Source of the DNA: Larix kaempferi | Lineage: Eukaryota > Streptophyta > Pinopsida > Pinales > Pinaceae | DNA length: 64,000 nt | Assembly: GCA_027924585.1 (NCBI GenBank) | Contig: BSBM01000826.1 | Location: 13,485,501 to 13,549,500 of the forward strand | Reading direction: 5' to 3' | Shown here: positions 11,945-22,962 of the stretch, piece after piece | How the letters are laid out: every line of letters begins with the position of its first letter | Position numbering within the stretch: position 1 is the stretch's first letter | The notes under the pieces: model-generated | The model's database searches: none | What the model saw: the letters and a program-made list of their open reading frames with translations, nothing else | What the model was told of the DNA's origin: nothing | Translations under genes and position numbers: made by a program

Positions 11945-12595
11945 TGTTAAATTTTCAGAATTTACTTCAATCTGATCCAGGATCTTAACTGAGAGAACAA
12001 CATGTACAGCATATCTATAGCATATCAATCATGGAGACAATAATGCAAGCACACAAGAGACACAAAGATTTACTTGGGGAAAACCATAAAGGTGAAAAAC
12101 CCCAATAACTTCCTCAGAGATAGATAGAGCAATGATACAACCCAAACATAAGAGATAGACATATCCTAGCAGCAGATCCTCCTCCTCCATAAGTGCGCCA
12201 CTCCTCCTTGAGTGCATGAGTGAGAAGTGAGTGATCAAATAGAGTGCCTCCCGCACTCTATTTATACTTGACTTGACTTGACTTTTACATAAATCATGTA
12301 GGCTCGAACTTAACCACATAACATAATGCTGACTGGGCCGACCCCCAATAGGGTGGTCTAATAACCCTTCGACCCACATGGCCGACCCCCAATAGGGTGG
12401 TCTAATAACCCTTTGACCCACATGACTTATACAGGGCCGACCCCAACAAGGTGGTCTAATAACCCATCAAGTATAAGTTACGACATTTACAATACAAATG
12501 ACGACACTTTCGTAGAGAGGAATAATACCATCTCTATAGGAGTACATACAACATACATATATGAAATACATTCCGAAGTTACATATACATCAACA
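11945..12595 (-). repeat. 3' LTR of Copia-1
   Basis: 651 bp, TGTTAAATTTTCAG...TACATCAACA. TATTTATA at 12259-12266 is a TATA box on the minus strand. Bases 12330-12470 hold three copies of a GGCCGACCCC...GGTCTAATAACCC motif at 44 and 55 bp spacing, upstream of the TATA box in transcription sense, so they may act in U3. Confidence 0.95.
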
Positions 12596-12607
12596 CTCCC
12601 TCTTAAC
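12596..12607 (-). promoter_or_regulatory. Polypurine tract of Copia-1
   Basis: Minus-strand GTTAAGAGGGAG immediately before the 3' LTR. The same tract precedes the 3' LTR of Copia-2 (43537-43548). Confidence 0.85.
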
Positions 12608-12679
12608 TAGGAAGGTATTTCTCAGCACAGGTCTTCTAGCACAAGTCTTCTTCTCTGGATCATCGTCACTGGATAATCG

Positions 12680-13420
12680 TCATCGAGACATCATCATCGT
12701 CACTGCTACTGCTATCTCAATCAATCTTTGAATCTACTCGTCATAGGAATTTCTATAGAGCCAATCCTTTTTCATACTGGATGTAGGCCCACCACCTGCA
12801 GGTCTTCGTCATCACTGGCCATACTGTGGAAACCTCAGGACTTATTACGTGCATCACAAAACCTGGCTGCAGCATCCCAGGCTATTACGAGCACACAGCT
12901 CTACCTGTAGGATCTCCCAGGAGCACATTACATGTGACCCATCACAAAACCTGGCTGAAGCATCCCAGGTTGTTACGAGCACACGGCTCTACCTGTCGGA
13001 TCTCCCAGGAGCACATTACATGTGATCTCACCACAAAACCTGGCTGAAGCATCTGAGGCCTTTTTCATCCTGTCCAGATCTCCCAGGAGAAAATTACATG
13101 TGGTCATGGAAAAACCTGGCTGAAGCATCTGAGGCCTTTTTCATCCTGTCAAGATCTCCCAGGAGCAAATTACATGCCATAGGACAAAACCTTGAAAGAG
13201 CATCTTCCAGATATCCCAGGGCACCGAATTACATGCCATAGGAAAAACCTCGAAAGACTATCTGCAGATCTCCAAGGGCACAAATTATATGTCCTCCCAA
13301 GCAAAACCTCGAAAGAGCATTTTCCAGCTGTCCCAGGGCACCGAATTACATGCCATAGGAAAAACCTTGAAATACCATCTGCAAATCTCCCAGGGCATTA
13401 ATTACATGCTTACCTGCACA
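12680..13420 (-). repeat. Tandem array between RNase H and 3' LTR of Copia-1
   Basis: Repeated ACAAAACCT(G/C)..., AGCATC...CCAGG and CTCCCAGG(A/G)GCA units of about 60-90 bp. The homologous array in Copia-2 is at 42690-43310, so it is a heritable part of this lineage. Confidence 0.75.
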
Positions 13421-13429
13421 ACTTGATCC

Positions 13430-13980
13430 ACGGCCACAAAGTATCATCTGATACTCACCATACATCATCCTGATGTACACATGATCATCCTGATCATCAT
13501 CACTGCAACATCCTGCTGCATGTCATATGGAGAAGCTCGTCATCCACGATCATCCTGATCATACAATGCATCCATCTGATGCACACCACGTATCTACCTG
13601 ATACATATCATCATACATAGTGTATCCACCTGATACATAGATACATGATCCACACAATGTATCATCAACATACATGATCTACCTGATCATATCTGATACA
13701 TATCAATATACATGATCTACCTGATCATACAATGTATCCACCTGATACATATACAGATACATGGTCCAAGCATCCAACATGATGCATATACAAAATACAT
13801 ACACATGATCCAACCGATCATATCCAACATCCAACATGATGCGTACATACATATAAATGATCCAACTGATCATAACCAGCATCCAACATGATGCATACAT
13901 ACATACATAAAAATGATCCAACTGATCATATCCATCAGAAACCAGAACATCATCCTGATGCTCATCATCCAGTGCTTACA
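13430..13980. repeat. GATC/ATCATC-rich quasi-palindromic tract (Copia-1)
   Basis: Short motifs such as ATGATCCAACTGATCAT and ACCTGATACATA recur with variable spacing. Many are self-complementary and could form hairpins. The equivalent tract in Copia-2 is at 42150-42660. Confidence 0.65.
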
Positions 13981-14043
13981 TCCACAGCCATGTGAAGGAT
14001 CCTCCTTGCAACATGCTTGGAATGGCTTCAGCAGATGTGTCCA

Positions 14044-14892
14044 TCACTTCTTCCTCGAAGTGTCCTCGATCTGAAGAACGCCAAGCCTCTCTCTGAAGTA
14101 CTCGAACTTCACCCTGGCTAGTGGCTTCGTCAGCACATCTGCAATCTGCTCGTCCGTCGCAACATACAGGAGCTTCACAGCTCCTCTCTGCACCATATCC
14201 CTGATATAGTGATATTTTATCTCTATGTGTTTCGATCTGTCATGAAACACTGGGTTCTCAGACAGCTTCACACAACTCTGGTTATCACAGAAGATACCAG
14301 TAGCATCCAACGGGAGATCAAATAACTCAGAAAGTAGCTTCCGTATCCATACTGCCTCACAACTATCTGAACAGGCTGCAACATACTCTGCCTCAGCTGT
14401 ACTCAGTGCCACGCAGGACTGCTTCCTGCTAAACCAAGAGATCACACCTGATCCCATACTGAAGCAGCATCCAGATGTGCTCTTCCTATCTGCAGCACTG
14501 CCAGCCCAATCTGAATCAACATAACCCTGTAGGTTAAGCTTTTGATTTGCTTCATACTTGAGCCCATAATCCACTGTACCCTTCAGGTACCTCAGAACAT
14601 GCTTTACAACAATCAGGTGAACACTCCTCGGATCTGTCAGGAACTGACTCAATGTGTTCACAGCAAAGCAAATGTCTGGTCTTGTGTTCGTCAGGTACAT
14701 CAAGGACCCAATCATCTGATGATGCATAGAGACATCAACCGGCTCAGATGAAGCATCACAATGAAGTTTCAGATTCGATTCCATATGTGTGGCCATGGCC
14801 TTGCAATCCATCATCCCGAACCTCTTCAGGATCTCTACTGCATACTTCCCTTGTCCGAGGAAGATTCCATCTGCACTCTGCCACACCTCCAT
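14044..14892 (-). CDS. Copia RNase H (with RT C-terminal piece), open frame
   Basis: An uninterrupted frame of 282 residues. Its first part (FLGQGKYAVEILKRFGMMD, LTNTRPDICFAVN, HVLRYLKGTVDYGL) is the C-terminal connection region of Copia reverse transcriptase. The RNase H domain follows with all catalytic acids: Asp in YVDSDWAG, Glu in LSTAEAEYVAA and Asp in IFCDNQSC. The C-terminus is typical of Copia pol (HIEIKYHYIRDMVQRG, DVLTKPLARVKFE). The listed ATG is probably internal to the original polyprotein. RT upstream is deleted and frameshifted, so no complete pol can be made. The domain may be intact because the insertion is young. Confidence 0.85.
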   Translation of the reverse strand: MEVWQSADGIFLGQGKYAVEILKRFGMMDCKAMATHMESNLKLHCDASSEPVDVSMHHQMIGSLMYLTNTRPDICFAVNTLSQFLTDPRSVHLIVVKHVLRYLKGTVDYGLKYEANQKLNLQGYVDSDWAGSAADRKSTSGCCFSMGSGVISWFSRKQSCVALSTAEAEYVAACSDSCEAVWIRKLLSELFDLPLDATGIFCDNQSCVKLSENPVFHDRSKHIEIKYHYIRDMVQRGAVKLLYVATDEQIADVLTKPLARVKFEYFRERLGVLQIEDTSRKK

Positions 14893-15290
14893 GCCAAAAA
14901 CAAATAGTGCATCATCCCCAAGTTCTTCAACTTGAACTCGGCAGCAAGCTTCCGCTATGTGTCGGCAATCAATCTATCCTCACCTGATACAAACAAGTCA
15001 TCCACATAGTAGTATCACTGGATTGCCTTCCTCAACCTTGTAGTAAAGGTTGGAATCCGCTTTATTCTTGGTAAAGCTCAAACTGGATAGAAAGTTTCCT
15101 ATCCTACCATACCAAGTTTTGCACATATATGATTTCCTGTCATGTGTCTCAGAACCAAGTGGCTGCTCCACATACACTTCTTCTTCAACTACGCCATTCA
15201 AGAAAGCTGTCTTGAAATCCATCTTGTGTATCTTCTATTTCATCACTTTTATATTTCTCTATGCTGCCATTTGCAGCATGCTTGATCTTG
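14893..15290 (-). pseudogene. Copia reverse transcriptase remnant with internal deletions
   Basis: Minus-strand pieces MDFKTAFLNGVVEEEVYVEQP, FLSSLSFTKNKADSNLYYKVEEG and the bases of the YVDD region are recognisable. Two segments are missing relative to normal Copia RT: one between the GSIEKYK and MDFKTAFLNG motifs and one that removes the LYGLKQAPRAW motif. Both deletions occur at the same places in Copia-2. In Copia-1 the YVDD codons are also out of frame. Confidence 0.8.
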
Positions 15291-18200
15291 ATAGATCCAT
15301 ATGGAAGTCATAACAAACTTACCTTCAGGTCTTGGGACTACATCCCAAACATCATTCTTCATGATCGACGGATCATGGCATTCCATCTCTTCATCCCAGA
15401 TCCTGGGAACTTCAATATCTTCAATATCTTCAATAAATATCTTTGTTGCTGGAACAAATGTTGTAGTCCTTTTGTAGGTGAAGATATGCGGTCTTTCCTA
15501 CAAAACAGGTTAAATTGCATGATTAGAAACATCTCATAATTTTCAGAACAAATTCTTACACTTAAAGAAATATGTCATACAGTCATGCAATTATCTTAGC
15601 CAATGCTTCAATACAACATTTATCCATATCCCGTAACTTTCTAGATGCCTTCCAATCTCTACCAGAACATTGTTAAGAGTGTGCACAACTCCCAACATGT
15701 CAGCAAAGAGGTTTCATTCTAGATAAGTAGAAATGGAATGTTGTACAGTGCCATAGGCCACTTACCCATGCATATTAGTAGTATACTTTTCATCAATGCA
15801 ATTATTCTAATATGCATAATACACAACCTAATTCTAGGAACTTCAACATATACATTATTGAACAGTATTATTTAAGAAATGACAATTCAAATACTTATCT
15901 TTGTTTGTTTGTTGGGTGGACTCCCTTTGAATCTTTGCAACTCCATTCTGATGTGGATTGTGAGAAGTGGTCAACTCCCTCTGAATATCTGCATCCTTGC
16001 AGAAACTACTGAAGTGTGCTCCTTTTCTTTCTTGCAGGAATAACTAGAGTGTGCTCCCTCTTGATCTTTGCTTCCTGGATTACTTGTCCTTGAACTTACA
16101 TCCATTCTCAATCCCTATGCATGCTTGTTAGTATCATCATTGTGTTATCCTCTAGGTCTCATACATAATTCATTAGTATAATCTTAATATTATCAAAACA
16201 CAATAATCTCAAGCATGTATAGTCAGGATCATTTCAAACACAGATAATAAACATTAGTATTCAAGGTTTCAGGGAAGTCTTCTTTTAGTCATGCATATTC
16301 TTGTTTGATCATAGGACTCTTTTGGTTAGTTAAATCATCATTCAAGATAAGAGATATAATATGCATAAAACCCGTGATTACTCAAACCTATACCTTCATG
16401 ATTCTTCTGGTTAGTCATATCATCAATTATGGTAAGAAACACAATATGCATACAACCATGACTATTCAAACCTATGACTTCATGAATAATCATTATCAAC
16501 AACACAACAGTATAAGATCGTAACACAAGGTAGGATTCTATCTTGATATAGGAAAAAAATACCTGGATTAGCATGCTAGCTATTTATGTCTAACATACTC
16601 ACATGATGTCTTCTTGTTCTTCTTCAATGACTTGTGCTAGTAACCTGCATATCTCATAGGTTAACCATTATAAAACCAAGTTATACATACCTCGTAAATG
16701 GATCTTCTATGAGATCCATGACAATGGATGAATCTTTGTCCTCATGTCATCATGATCATATGTTCTTGAACCAGAACATAATTTGTCGTTCTTGGTGTAC
16801 CTTTCATGTTAGTAGACAACATAAACCTCATACAACACCATAATGCATTAGTACAATCATAAGTGTCAACACCCTAATCAATGAATATTTTCTATCGTGC
16901 ATTCATAATTTTATTAAGGTGATACGACAAGTCTAAAATCAAGATTGCACTAACCGTAATAACATGAAGACAAAAATACCATAAACTTAATCATGAACAA
17001 ATCTCAAAACATACCTCGATGAGTCATACCTGTCGAGATCGCTTGTAATATTCTTATGTAAGGCCTTAGCCTCATCTCCCTCTGAAACAGGAACTTCTTT
17101 ACTTATGCAGGTGACCAATCCATCTTCTTCTAGGATTAACCCAATCCACTTGATTTGCAAGAACTGGACCTGGACCTGGATATGGGTTTGTTAGAGAAAC
17201 CCCAAAAATTCAAACTTTGAATTTCAAACTTCCGAAAGGATAGAAATATGCGCCTTGATGAGCTGATCAAGCTGGTATATTCAGAATTTGAAAACTGCAA
17301 AGTTTCACTCCTCAATTTTTCCTTTGAAACTTCTGGATTCATTGGACGTGACCCTGAACTGGGGTTTGATGAAGCCCACTCTTCTGCCCAATCAAAAGGT
17401 TTGATACAAAGCTCTAAGCTTCTATTTTCCTGAGGAGCTTCCAGCTGTGGTCATAGATTTCAAAAATTCCCATTTTTACAGAAGCCCTAATTTTCCACTT
17501 TTCTGATCAAAGTCCTGAACTAGGGTATGATCAAGCCCGGCCTTATTCCCAACCAAAAATTCTGATCTTGGTCTCTAAATTTCTATTTTGATGAGTAGCA
17601 TCCATCCGTGGTCTCCGATTACAAAAATTCTAACTTTCTCCGAAGCCCTAAATTCCGGAAGCCATGAATGAAGGTACTCAAAAATAATTCTGTTTTGACA
17701 GAAATATGTACCTGATTGTTTCTGGTGTAACTCTGAACTTTTCGATCCACAGAGATATAAAACGTTTCCTGAGATAGACCGACCTGTTATCTTTCCATCT
17801 TGACAGGTCTGACCTAAATTGGATTCTCTGAGAGAGAGTTATGCCAAGTGTCGCAACGTGACCTGTTTATGGGATAATACAGGAGAGCGAACTTGTACGG
17901 CGTGCCACATGTCATTGGTTCAATTTCGGCCTCTGAAATTTTTTCCTGAGATAGTACGGTCTGTGTACTACCTGTCACGTTTTAGGAAATTTCATTTGGA
18001 TCTTCCTAGCCCAAGTTATGACCTTTTTCCCAAGGTCACCTGATTTTGACTCAGATCTGGAAGAGGCAGAAACCCTATATTGTACAGATCATAAATCACA
18101 AAGGACAACGAATTAGAGGTTTTCCTTTGGACAAAAGGTACATGGGGATATAATCTTCGACCTATAAAGATTTCAGATCCGAAAACGTCTCCAAAACGGA

Positions 18201-18300
18201 TTTATAGCGAAAGTTCTACGATGACTGGTTTTTGCTATATCAAGCCCTAGCATCGTAAGTGCAACAAGTGTCATACATGCCATATCATGCCTTCTTTCAG
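15291..18300 (-). other. Non-coding leader of Copia-1
   Basis: About 3 kb between primer-binding site and RT remnant where gag, protease and integrase would be expected. No such motifs are present in any frame. The sequence is homologous, in the opposite orientation, to the Copia-2 leader (37684-40620). Confidence 0.75.
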
Positions 18301-18316
18301 GCTAGCTCTGATACCA
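18301..18316 (-). promoter_or_regulatory. Primer-binding site of Copia-1
   Basis: Minus-strand TGGTATCAGAGCTAGC, directly next to the 5' LTR. It is complementary to the 3' end of initiator methionine tRNA. Confidence 0.9.
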
Positions 18317-18967
18317 TGTTAAATTTTCAGAATTTACTTCAATCTGATCTAGGATCTTAACTGAGAGAACAACATGTACAACATATCTACAGCATATCAA
18401 TCATGGAGACAATAATGCAAGCACACACGAGACAGAAAGATTTACTTGGGGAAAACCATAAAGGTGAAAAACCCCAATAAATTCCTCAGAGATAGATAGA
18501 GCAATGATACAACCCAAACATAAGAGATAGACATATCCTAGCAGCAGATCCTCCTCCTCCATAAGTGCTCCACTTCTCCTTGAGTGCATGAGTGAGAAGT
18601 GAGTGATCAAATAGAGTGCCTCCCGCACTCTATTTATACTTGACTTGACTTGCCTTTTACATAAATCATGTAGGCTCGAACTTAACCACATAACATAATG
18701 ATGACTGGGCCGACCCCCAATAGGGTGGTCTAATAACCCTTCGACCCACATGGCCGACCCCCAATAGGGTGGTCTAATAACCCTTTGACCCACATGACTT
18801 ATACAGGGCCGACCCCAACAAGGTGGTTTAATAACCCATCAAGTATAAGTTACGACATTTACAATACAAATGACGACACTTTCGTATAGAGGAATAATAC
18901 CATCTCTATAGGAGTACATACAACATACATATATGAAATACATTCCGAAGTTACATATACATCAACA
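18317..18967 (-). repeat. 5' LTR of Copia-1
   Basis: 651-bp partner of 11945-12595. It abuts the primer-binding site on its left. Confidence 0.95.
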
Positions 18968-19232
18968 GAAACAAACAATAACTATGCTTGAGGGGGGGGC
19001 ATATTATTTTTTAACGAGCTTGAAATGGAATAAAACTACACTCGAAGGGATGGTTTCATTTTTATGCAAGATTGAAACCAAAGGTAAACTATGCTTAGAG
19101 GGGTCTATTTCATTTTTTAATGAGCTTGAGATAGAATAAAACTGTGCTCTAATGGATTGGTTTAATTTTTATGCAATCTTGAAATCAAAGGGAAACTATG
19201 CTAGGGTGGTTGGTTTCATTTTTTAACGAGCT
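18968..19232 (-). other. 3' region of Gypsy-B (right of Copia-1)
   Basis: Continues the TTTTTTAACGAGCTTGA motif repeats interrupted by Copia-1. The region between the protease stop and the insertion point holds no coding frame. Confidence 0.6.
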
Positions 19233-19700
19233 TTAAACATAACATAAACTGTGCTCGTACCCCCCATCCTTAGGGGGATAAACCACTAAAACATGTGGAA
19301 CATTTAGGGAAGTCTGATGACTAGGAGTCATGAAAGGAGTGGGTGTCACGTAGGAAAGCTGATCAATGGTCACAATCCTCCCATCATAGGGAAAATAAAT
19401 CACTCGAAAGAGTATGGACACGACGACTTTCATAGCATAGACATAATCACGTCCAAGGAGTAGATTGAAATCTAAAGGACCTTGGAAAACCATGACATCA
19501 ACATAAACAGTTTTACCTCTCAATGTGACAGGTAACTGCGGGAGAATCCCTAAAGGTCCAGTAGGCCTTCTATTAAAATCCAAAATCTGGTCAGTGATTG
19601 GCACAAGCTGAGGCGAACCTATGGCTTGCCAAGCAGTTGAGGATAAAATACTAACAGAAGCTCCATCATCAACTATCTTACGAAAGATTTCTTTATCGGA
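19233..19700 (-). pseudogene. Retropepsin of Gypsy-B
   Basis: Minus-strand frame with IVDDGASVSILSS (active-site loop, codons at about 19645-19680), AIGSPQLVPITD, GILPQLPVTLRGK, FNLLLGRDYVYAMK and a tail of about 60 residues. It aligns throughout with the Tat-A protease. The active site is D-D-G-A-S rather than the canonical D-S/T-G. From the active-site region to the stop at 19233 the frame is open, about 150 residues, so the domain may be functional. The upstream frame joining it to the knuckle protein has stops (near 20080). Confidence 0.75.
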
Positions 19701-19859
19701 AACTCCTACAGATATTTGAAAAGGAAGACGAGATTCTGTTAGACCATTCCAATCAAAGGAAATAACCTCAATACTTGGCGGGGTCCTGTAGAAATGGATA
19801 GGGTTTCCCCTTGCCTAGGACATTCTGAACTGACTAGGAAAACATCAGCGGTTTCCAAT

Positions 19860-20100
19860 TCACTCTCACTTGGAAGATAAGAGTGAGACGAAGATTATGT
19901 CATGGTGACTGCTTCAGTCTGGACTTTCTCCAATGAAATTTGGGATCGAGTGGAGATGACAACGACTCGATCACTTCACTCTTGGAAGGAAGAGTAGGAT
20001 CAATTACAGATGAAACTGAATTGATCACTTGATCAACCAACGGGGGGTCGAGGGGCAACTTACTATCACTTGTTGGAAGCACCTATTGAGAACTAGTAAT
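19860..20100 (-). repeat. Degenerate protein repeat DPTLPxxS in Gypsy-B
   Basis: Two to three repeats (VIDPTLPSKSEVIE, SLSSPLDPKF) corresponding to the DPTLPLES repeats at 4398-4740. They lie between zinc knuckle and protease in both. Confidence 0.55.
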
Positions 20101-20163
20101 ATCTTCCAACCACCGTGAAGCTTCATCCATGCTTGGAAAAAGGTAAGTACGATGCATACCCCA

Positions 20164-20784
20164 TCATATCCAGCAAGGGTCTGCAGCTCTACCCTTCCGA
20201 CCCTTCACCAAAGGGTCACTGGTCGAGGGAGTGTCATCAACATGATGGTCAGAGGTTGGCGATACAAGTGGTTTGGGGTTTTTAGACCACACTTCTGACA
20301 CATAGGAAAGACCGGGACAATTCTTGAGAAGGTGATCACCCTTGAAAAGTTTGCAAGGCAACTTTGGCTTACGAGGCGTTCTCATAGAATGAGTGCCATC
20401 AGAGGCAGATGGTTGACGCTTGGTCTCTTTCTTATCCTTCTTCTTCTTAATCTTCCTTTTCTTCTTCTTCTTCTCCACCTGATTACTAACACTAGATTTT
20501 TCAGTAGGAGAAGAGGAAGAGATGGAATCCGATCCAACTTTCGACGGATAAGGAGAAGGGTCACCATGAGATCGATGCTCATGTGGTGATGGACCTAGGT
20601 TCGACGTAATTGGTGCACTTGGTGTAACTGGATTGGAGAATAACCGTACTGATAATCCTATCGTCAATCCAGGAAGACTCAACGTACTCATAAAGGGAGG
20701 ACCAACAGTTCCACAAGGGGGAATAACAAATGGCATACCCTGGAAAGGGGCCTCTTGGTTGGTAGTCCCAGAAGAGTCTTCCAT
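20164..20784 (-). CDS. Gypsy-B gag-like knuckle protein lacking a capsid domain
   Basis: Open frame of 206 residues starting MEDSSGTTNQEAPFQGMPF. Residues about 33-50 (FMSTLSLPGLTIGLSVRLF) resemble the gag N-terminal segment of Tat-A and its second copy near 48890. About residues 100-125 form a very basic run (KKKKKRKIKKKK). A zinc knuckle follows at about 140-155 (CKLFKGDHLLKNC) whose second cysteine is Phe. The capsid stretch (PSDIPKFE...WHLWCS type) seen in Tat-A and at 2120-2686 is missing. The basic run and knuckle suggest nucleic acid binding. The function without capsid is unknown. The protease lies 460 bases further on. Confidence 0.65.
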   Translation of the reverse strand: MEDSSGTTNQEAPFQGMPFVIPPCGTVGPPFMSTLSLPGLTIGLSVRLFSNPVTPSAPITSNLGPSPHEHRSHGDPSPYPSKVGSDSISSSSPTEKSSVSNQVEKKKKKRKIKKKKDKKETKRQPSASDGTHSMRTPRKPKLPCKLFKGDHLLKNCPGLSYVSEVWSKNPKPLVSPTSDHHVDDTPSTSDPLVKGRKGRAADPCWI

Positions 20785-22962
20785 ATCTAAGCTTCCTAAA
20801 AGTCTCTAAAGTACCACACAAATCAAACACTGCTCAAGTCTAAAAGCAACAAGCAAACTGTGTGAATAGGAGTGGATTCAAAGTTTGGAACCTCACAGGA
20901 TTATCAAGGCATCGCAAACCCCTATATGCTGTATGGTCCAACAATATGATGCGACAAGGAGGATTGGGACCGTACCCTTTCCTGCATACCTGATTACCTG
21001 GACAGTACGTGCATGCTAATATCCTCGGGTGCTGTTCTTGGTGTATTGCTTTGCCAAGATGTCCAAATGGTTAACTCAGTTGGTTTCAGGAATCCTAGTG
21101 GTGTCTCTCGATATACGCAAGGTACGTGGGAGCTCAAATCTATAGTGGTGTTGTCTAATGCACAACCATTCAGCAAGAGACCTTCCGATATACTATCGAG
21201 TACGTGATACACCCTTCGATATATGCCAAGTATGGATTATGGTACTTGGTGGGTACGTGAAGGGGCTCGATATACCGATAAGTACATGGAAGACTACAAT
21301 ACCCCCGGGATACAGTGCTGGCAAATAACGACAGCTGCCACGCTTAAAGACACCGGAACACATCTCTAACTTACACACAGTTACTAAATGATTTTAACCT
21401 AAGCTAGCGTTATTTTATCTTGTACAGTTAGGTGGATGCATGAGGTGAGTACATAAATGTAAACATAATGCAATCCTCAACTACATGATAATGCACATTT
21501 TCCTTTCCTTTTCAATGAAAACTACTTAAGGTAAGGAGAGATCTTTTTCTTTCAAACCAAAAGTACTTAAGTAGTAGAAAAAATAAGAATTCCTTCCTAG
21601 AGTGCTATAATTCTAACTTTCTTCAAAGATCAACTAAAAAGCGCAAAGAAAATGAAAGATCCAACTAATCTTAACAATGTGTAAGACAAAATAATGAAGC
21701 ATTTTTCAATTTTCAAATGCATGTACCAAAAATGGAATTTGATAGGTAAACTATGTTCATATCTATATACAGAAAGTGAGAGGATATCTACAGCACTCTA
21801 ATCATTCAGAAATTCCCAAAGAAAAATGGCAAGCACCCAAACAACTCAAAGACACTCAAGAAAGGCTAAAAGCCTACCAAATGCAATAATTACAACTCAT
21901 TTCCTATCTTTTTACACTTGAAAAAGACACATCTAAGCTACGGAAAGAAGGATTCCACGAACGTTTCCAATCAAATGCAAGACAAAGATAAGCACTTAAC
22001 AATCTTATCTAACTCAAATGCACACAAATATGAAACAAGCCTTTATTCTTCTTATGATGATAAGACCAAGAATATCAATGATCAAAATAAAGTAAGAAGA
22101 ATATTTACATTTTCCAAATTCATGAATATAACAAAAGAGTGACAAAATCAAGCTTTTCTTTGAGCTAAAGTGGAGACAAAGAATCAATCTTCCCCAAAAA
22201 TGATTGAATAGCTCAGCATGTAAGGGAAACAAGATGCATAACCCAAGAAAGAGAGGCTCAAAAAGACATGGACATCCCACACTCTTCAAGTCTGTAAAAC
22301 AAACCAATCACGTCAAACCAAAAAAATGATCTCGAAACCTTGAGATGGGTCAAAACACAAGCAAAACACTAGTTTTGACTCAAAGGGCCAAACATGAATC
22401 CAAATATCGAAAGACCCAAAAACCAATACAAATAAGCCAAACAAAACACTACTGGACAAAAGGGTCTCTGCCTGGAAGATACAGTGCAGAGGAGTCTGTA
22501 CACAAACCAAAACTCAAATAAAAAATGGAGAAGGGATGCCTGTAAGGTACTTTTGGCAGATTGGCACACTCTGTGCTTATGCATAGTGCGACATCGCAGT
22601 TCACCAATGCGAGAAGTGTGATGATGTCGCAGTATACCAATGGAAAGGTTGCGACGAGAAGCCAACAGACAAAGAAAAGAGATAAAAAAAGACACAGTGT
22701 CGCTCTGAGTAGACTGACCAGGTGCGACAGGCAAGATCTAAGTTCAAAAAATGAACCAATTCTCCAAATAATGAGCAATGAACTGGTTTGAAAATAAGAA
22801 GTACAAACTCAGAGGAAGGTAATCAGACTCTTCAAAGTGAATATCTGATGGTGAAAGAGACTTAGGAGGCAATTTAAATGTCTTGGCAAAAGAAATCAAC
22901 TGAAAATGGAATTCAAATTGAAAACTAAAACTATGTTCAATCGCCAGTATGGTTTCCAGATT
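20785..22962 (-). other. 5' leader of Gypsy-B
   Basis: About 2.2 kb between the 5' LTR and the knuckle protein. Open frames are short and I recognise none. Repeats of (T/G)CGATATAC(G/C) and GGTACGTG lie at about 21100-21300. No second gag part is visible here. Confidence 0.5.

Larger units (their letters stand above)
11945..18967 (-). mobile_element. Copia-1: RT-defective LTR retrotransposon
   Basis: Complete insertion of 7,023 bp with two 651-bp LTRs (11945-12595 and 18317-18967) and a perfect GAAAC duplication (11940-11944 and 18968-18972). Primer-binding site and polypurine tract are intact. LTRs differ at roughly 13 sites by eye, so it is one of the younger insertions here. The interior has about 2.8 kb of non-coding leader, a deleted RT, an intact RNase H frame, and about 1.4 kb of repeats. 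Gag, protease and integrase are absent. It lies inside the Gypsy-B 3' region. Copia-2 has the same architecture and shared deletions. Confidence 0.95.

Noticed and set aside
12029-12421. 130-codon minus-strand frame, repeated almost unchanged at 18401-18793, with a shorter relative at 37363-37587 and 43890-44114
   Set aside because: All lie inside LTRs of one Copia lineage. Conservation follows from the LTRs being copies of each other. No domain is visible.
18301-18316. tRNA-Met gene
   Set aside because: Only the complement of the 3' end is present, next to LTRs; these are primer-binding sites. I saw no complete tRNA cloverleaf in the window, though a covariance-model scan was not possible.
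22940-22962. Primer-binding site for Gypsy-B
   Set aside because: A TGG lies a few bases inside the LTR end but the following bases match no tRNA 3' end that I know.
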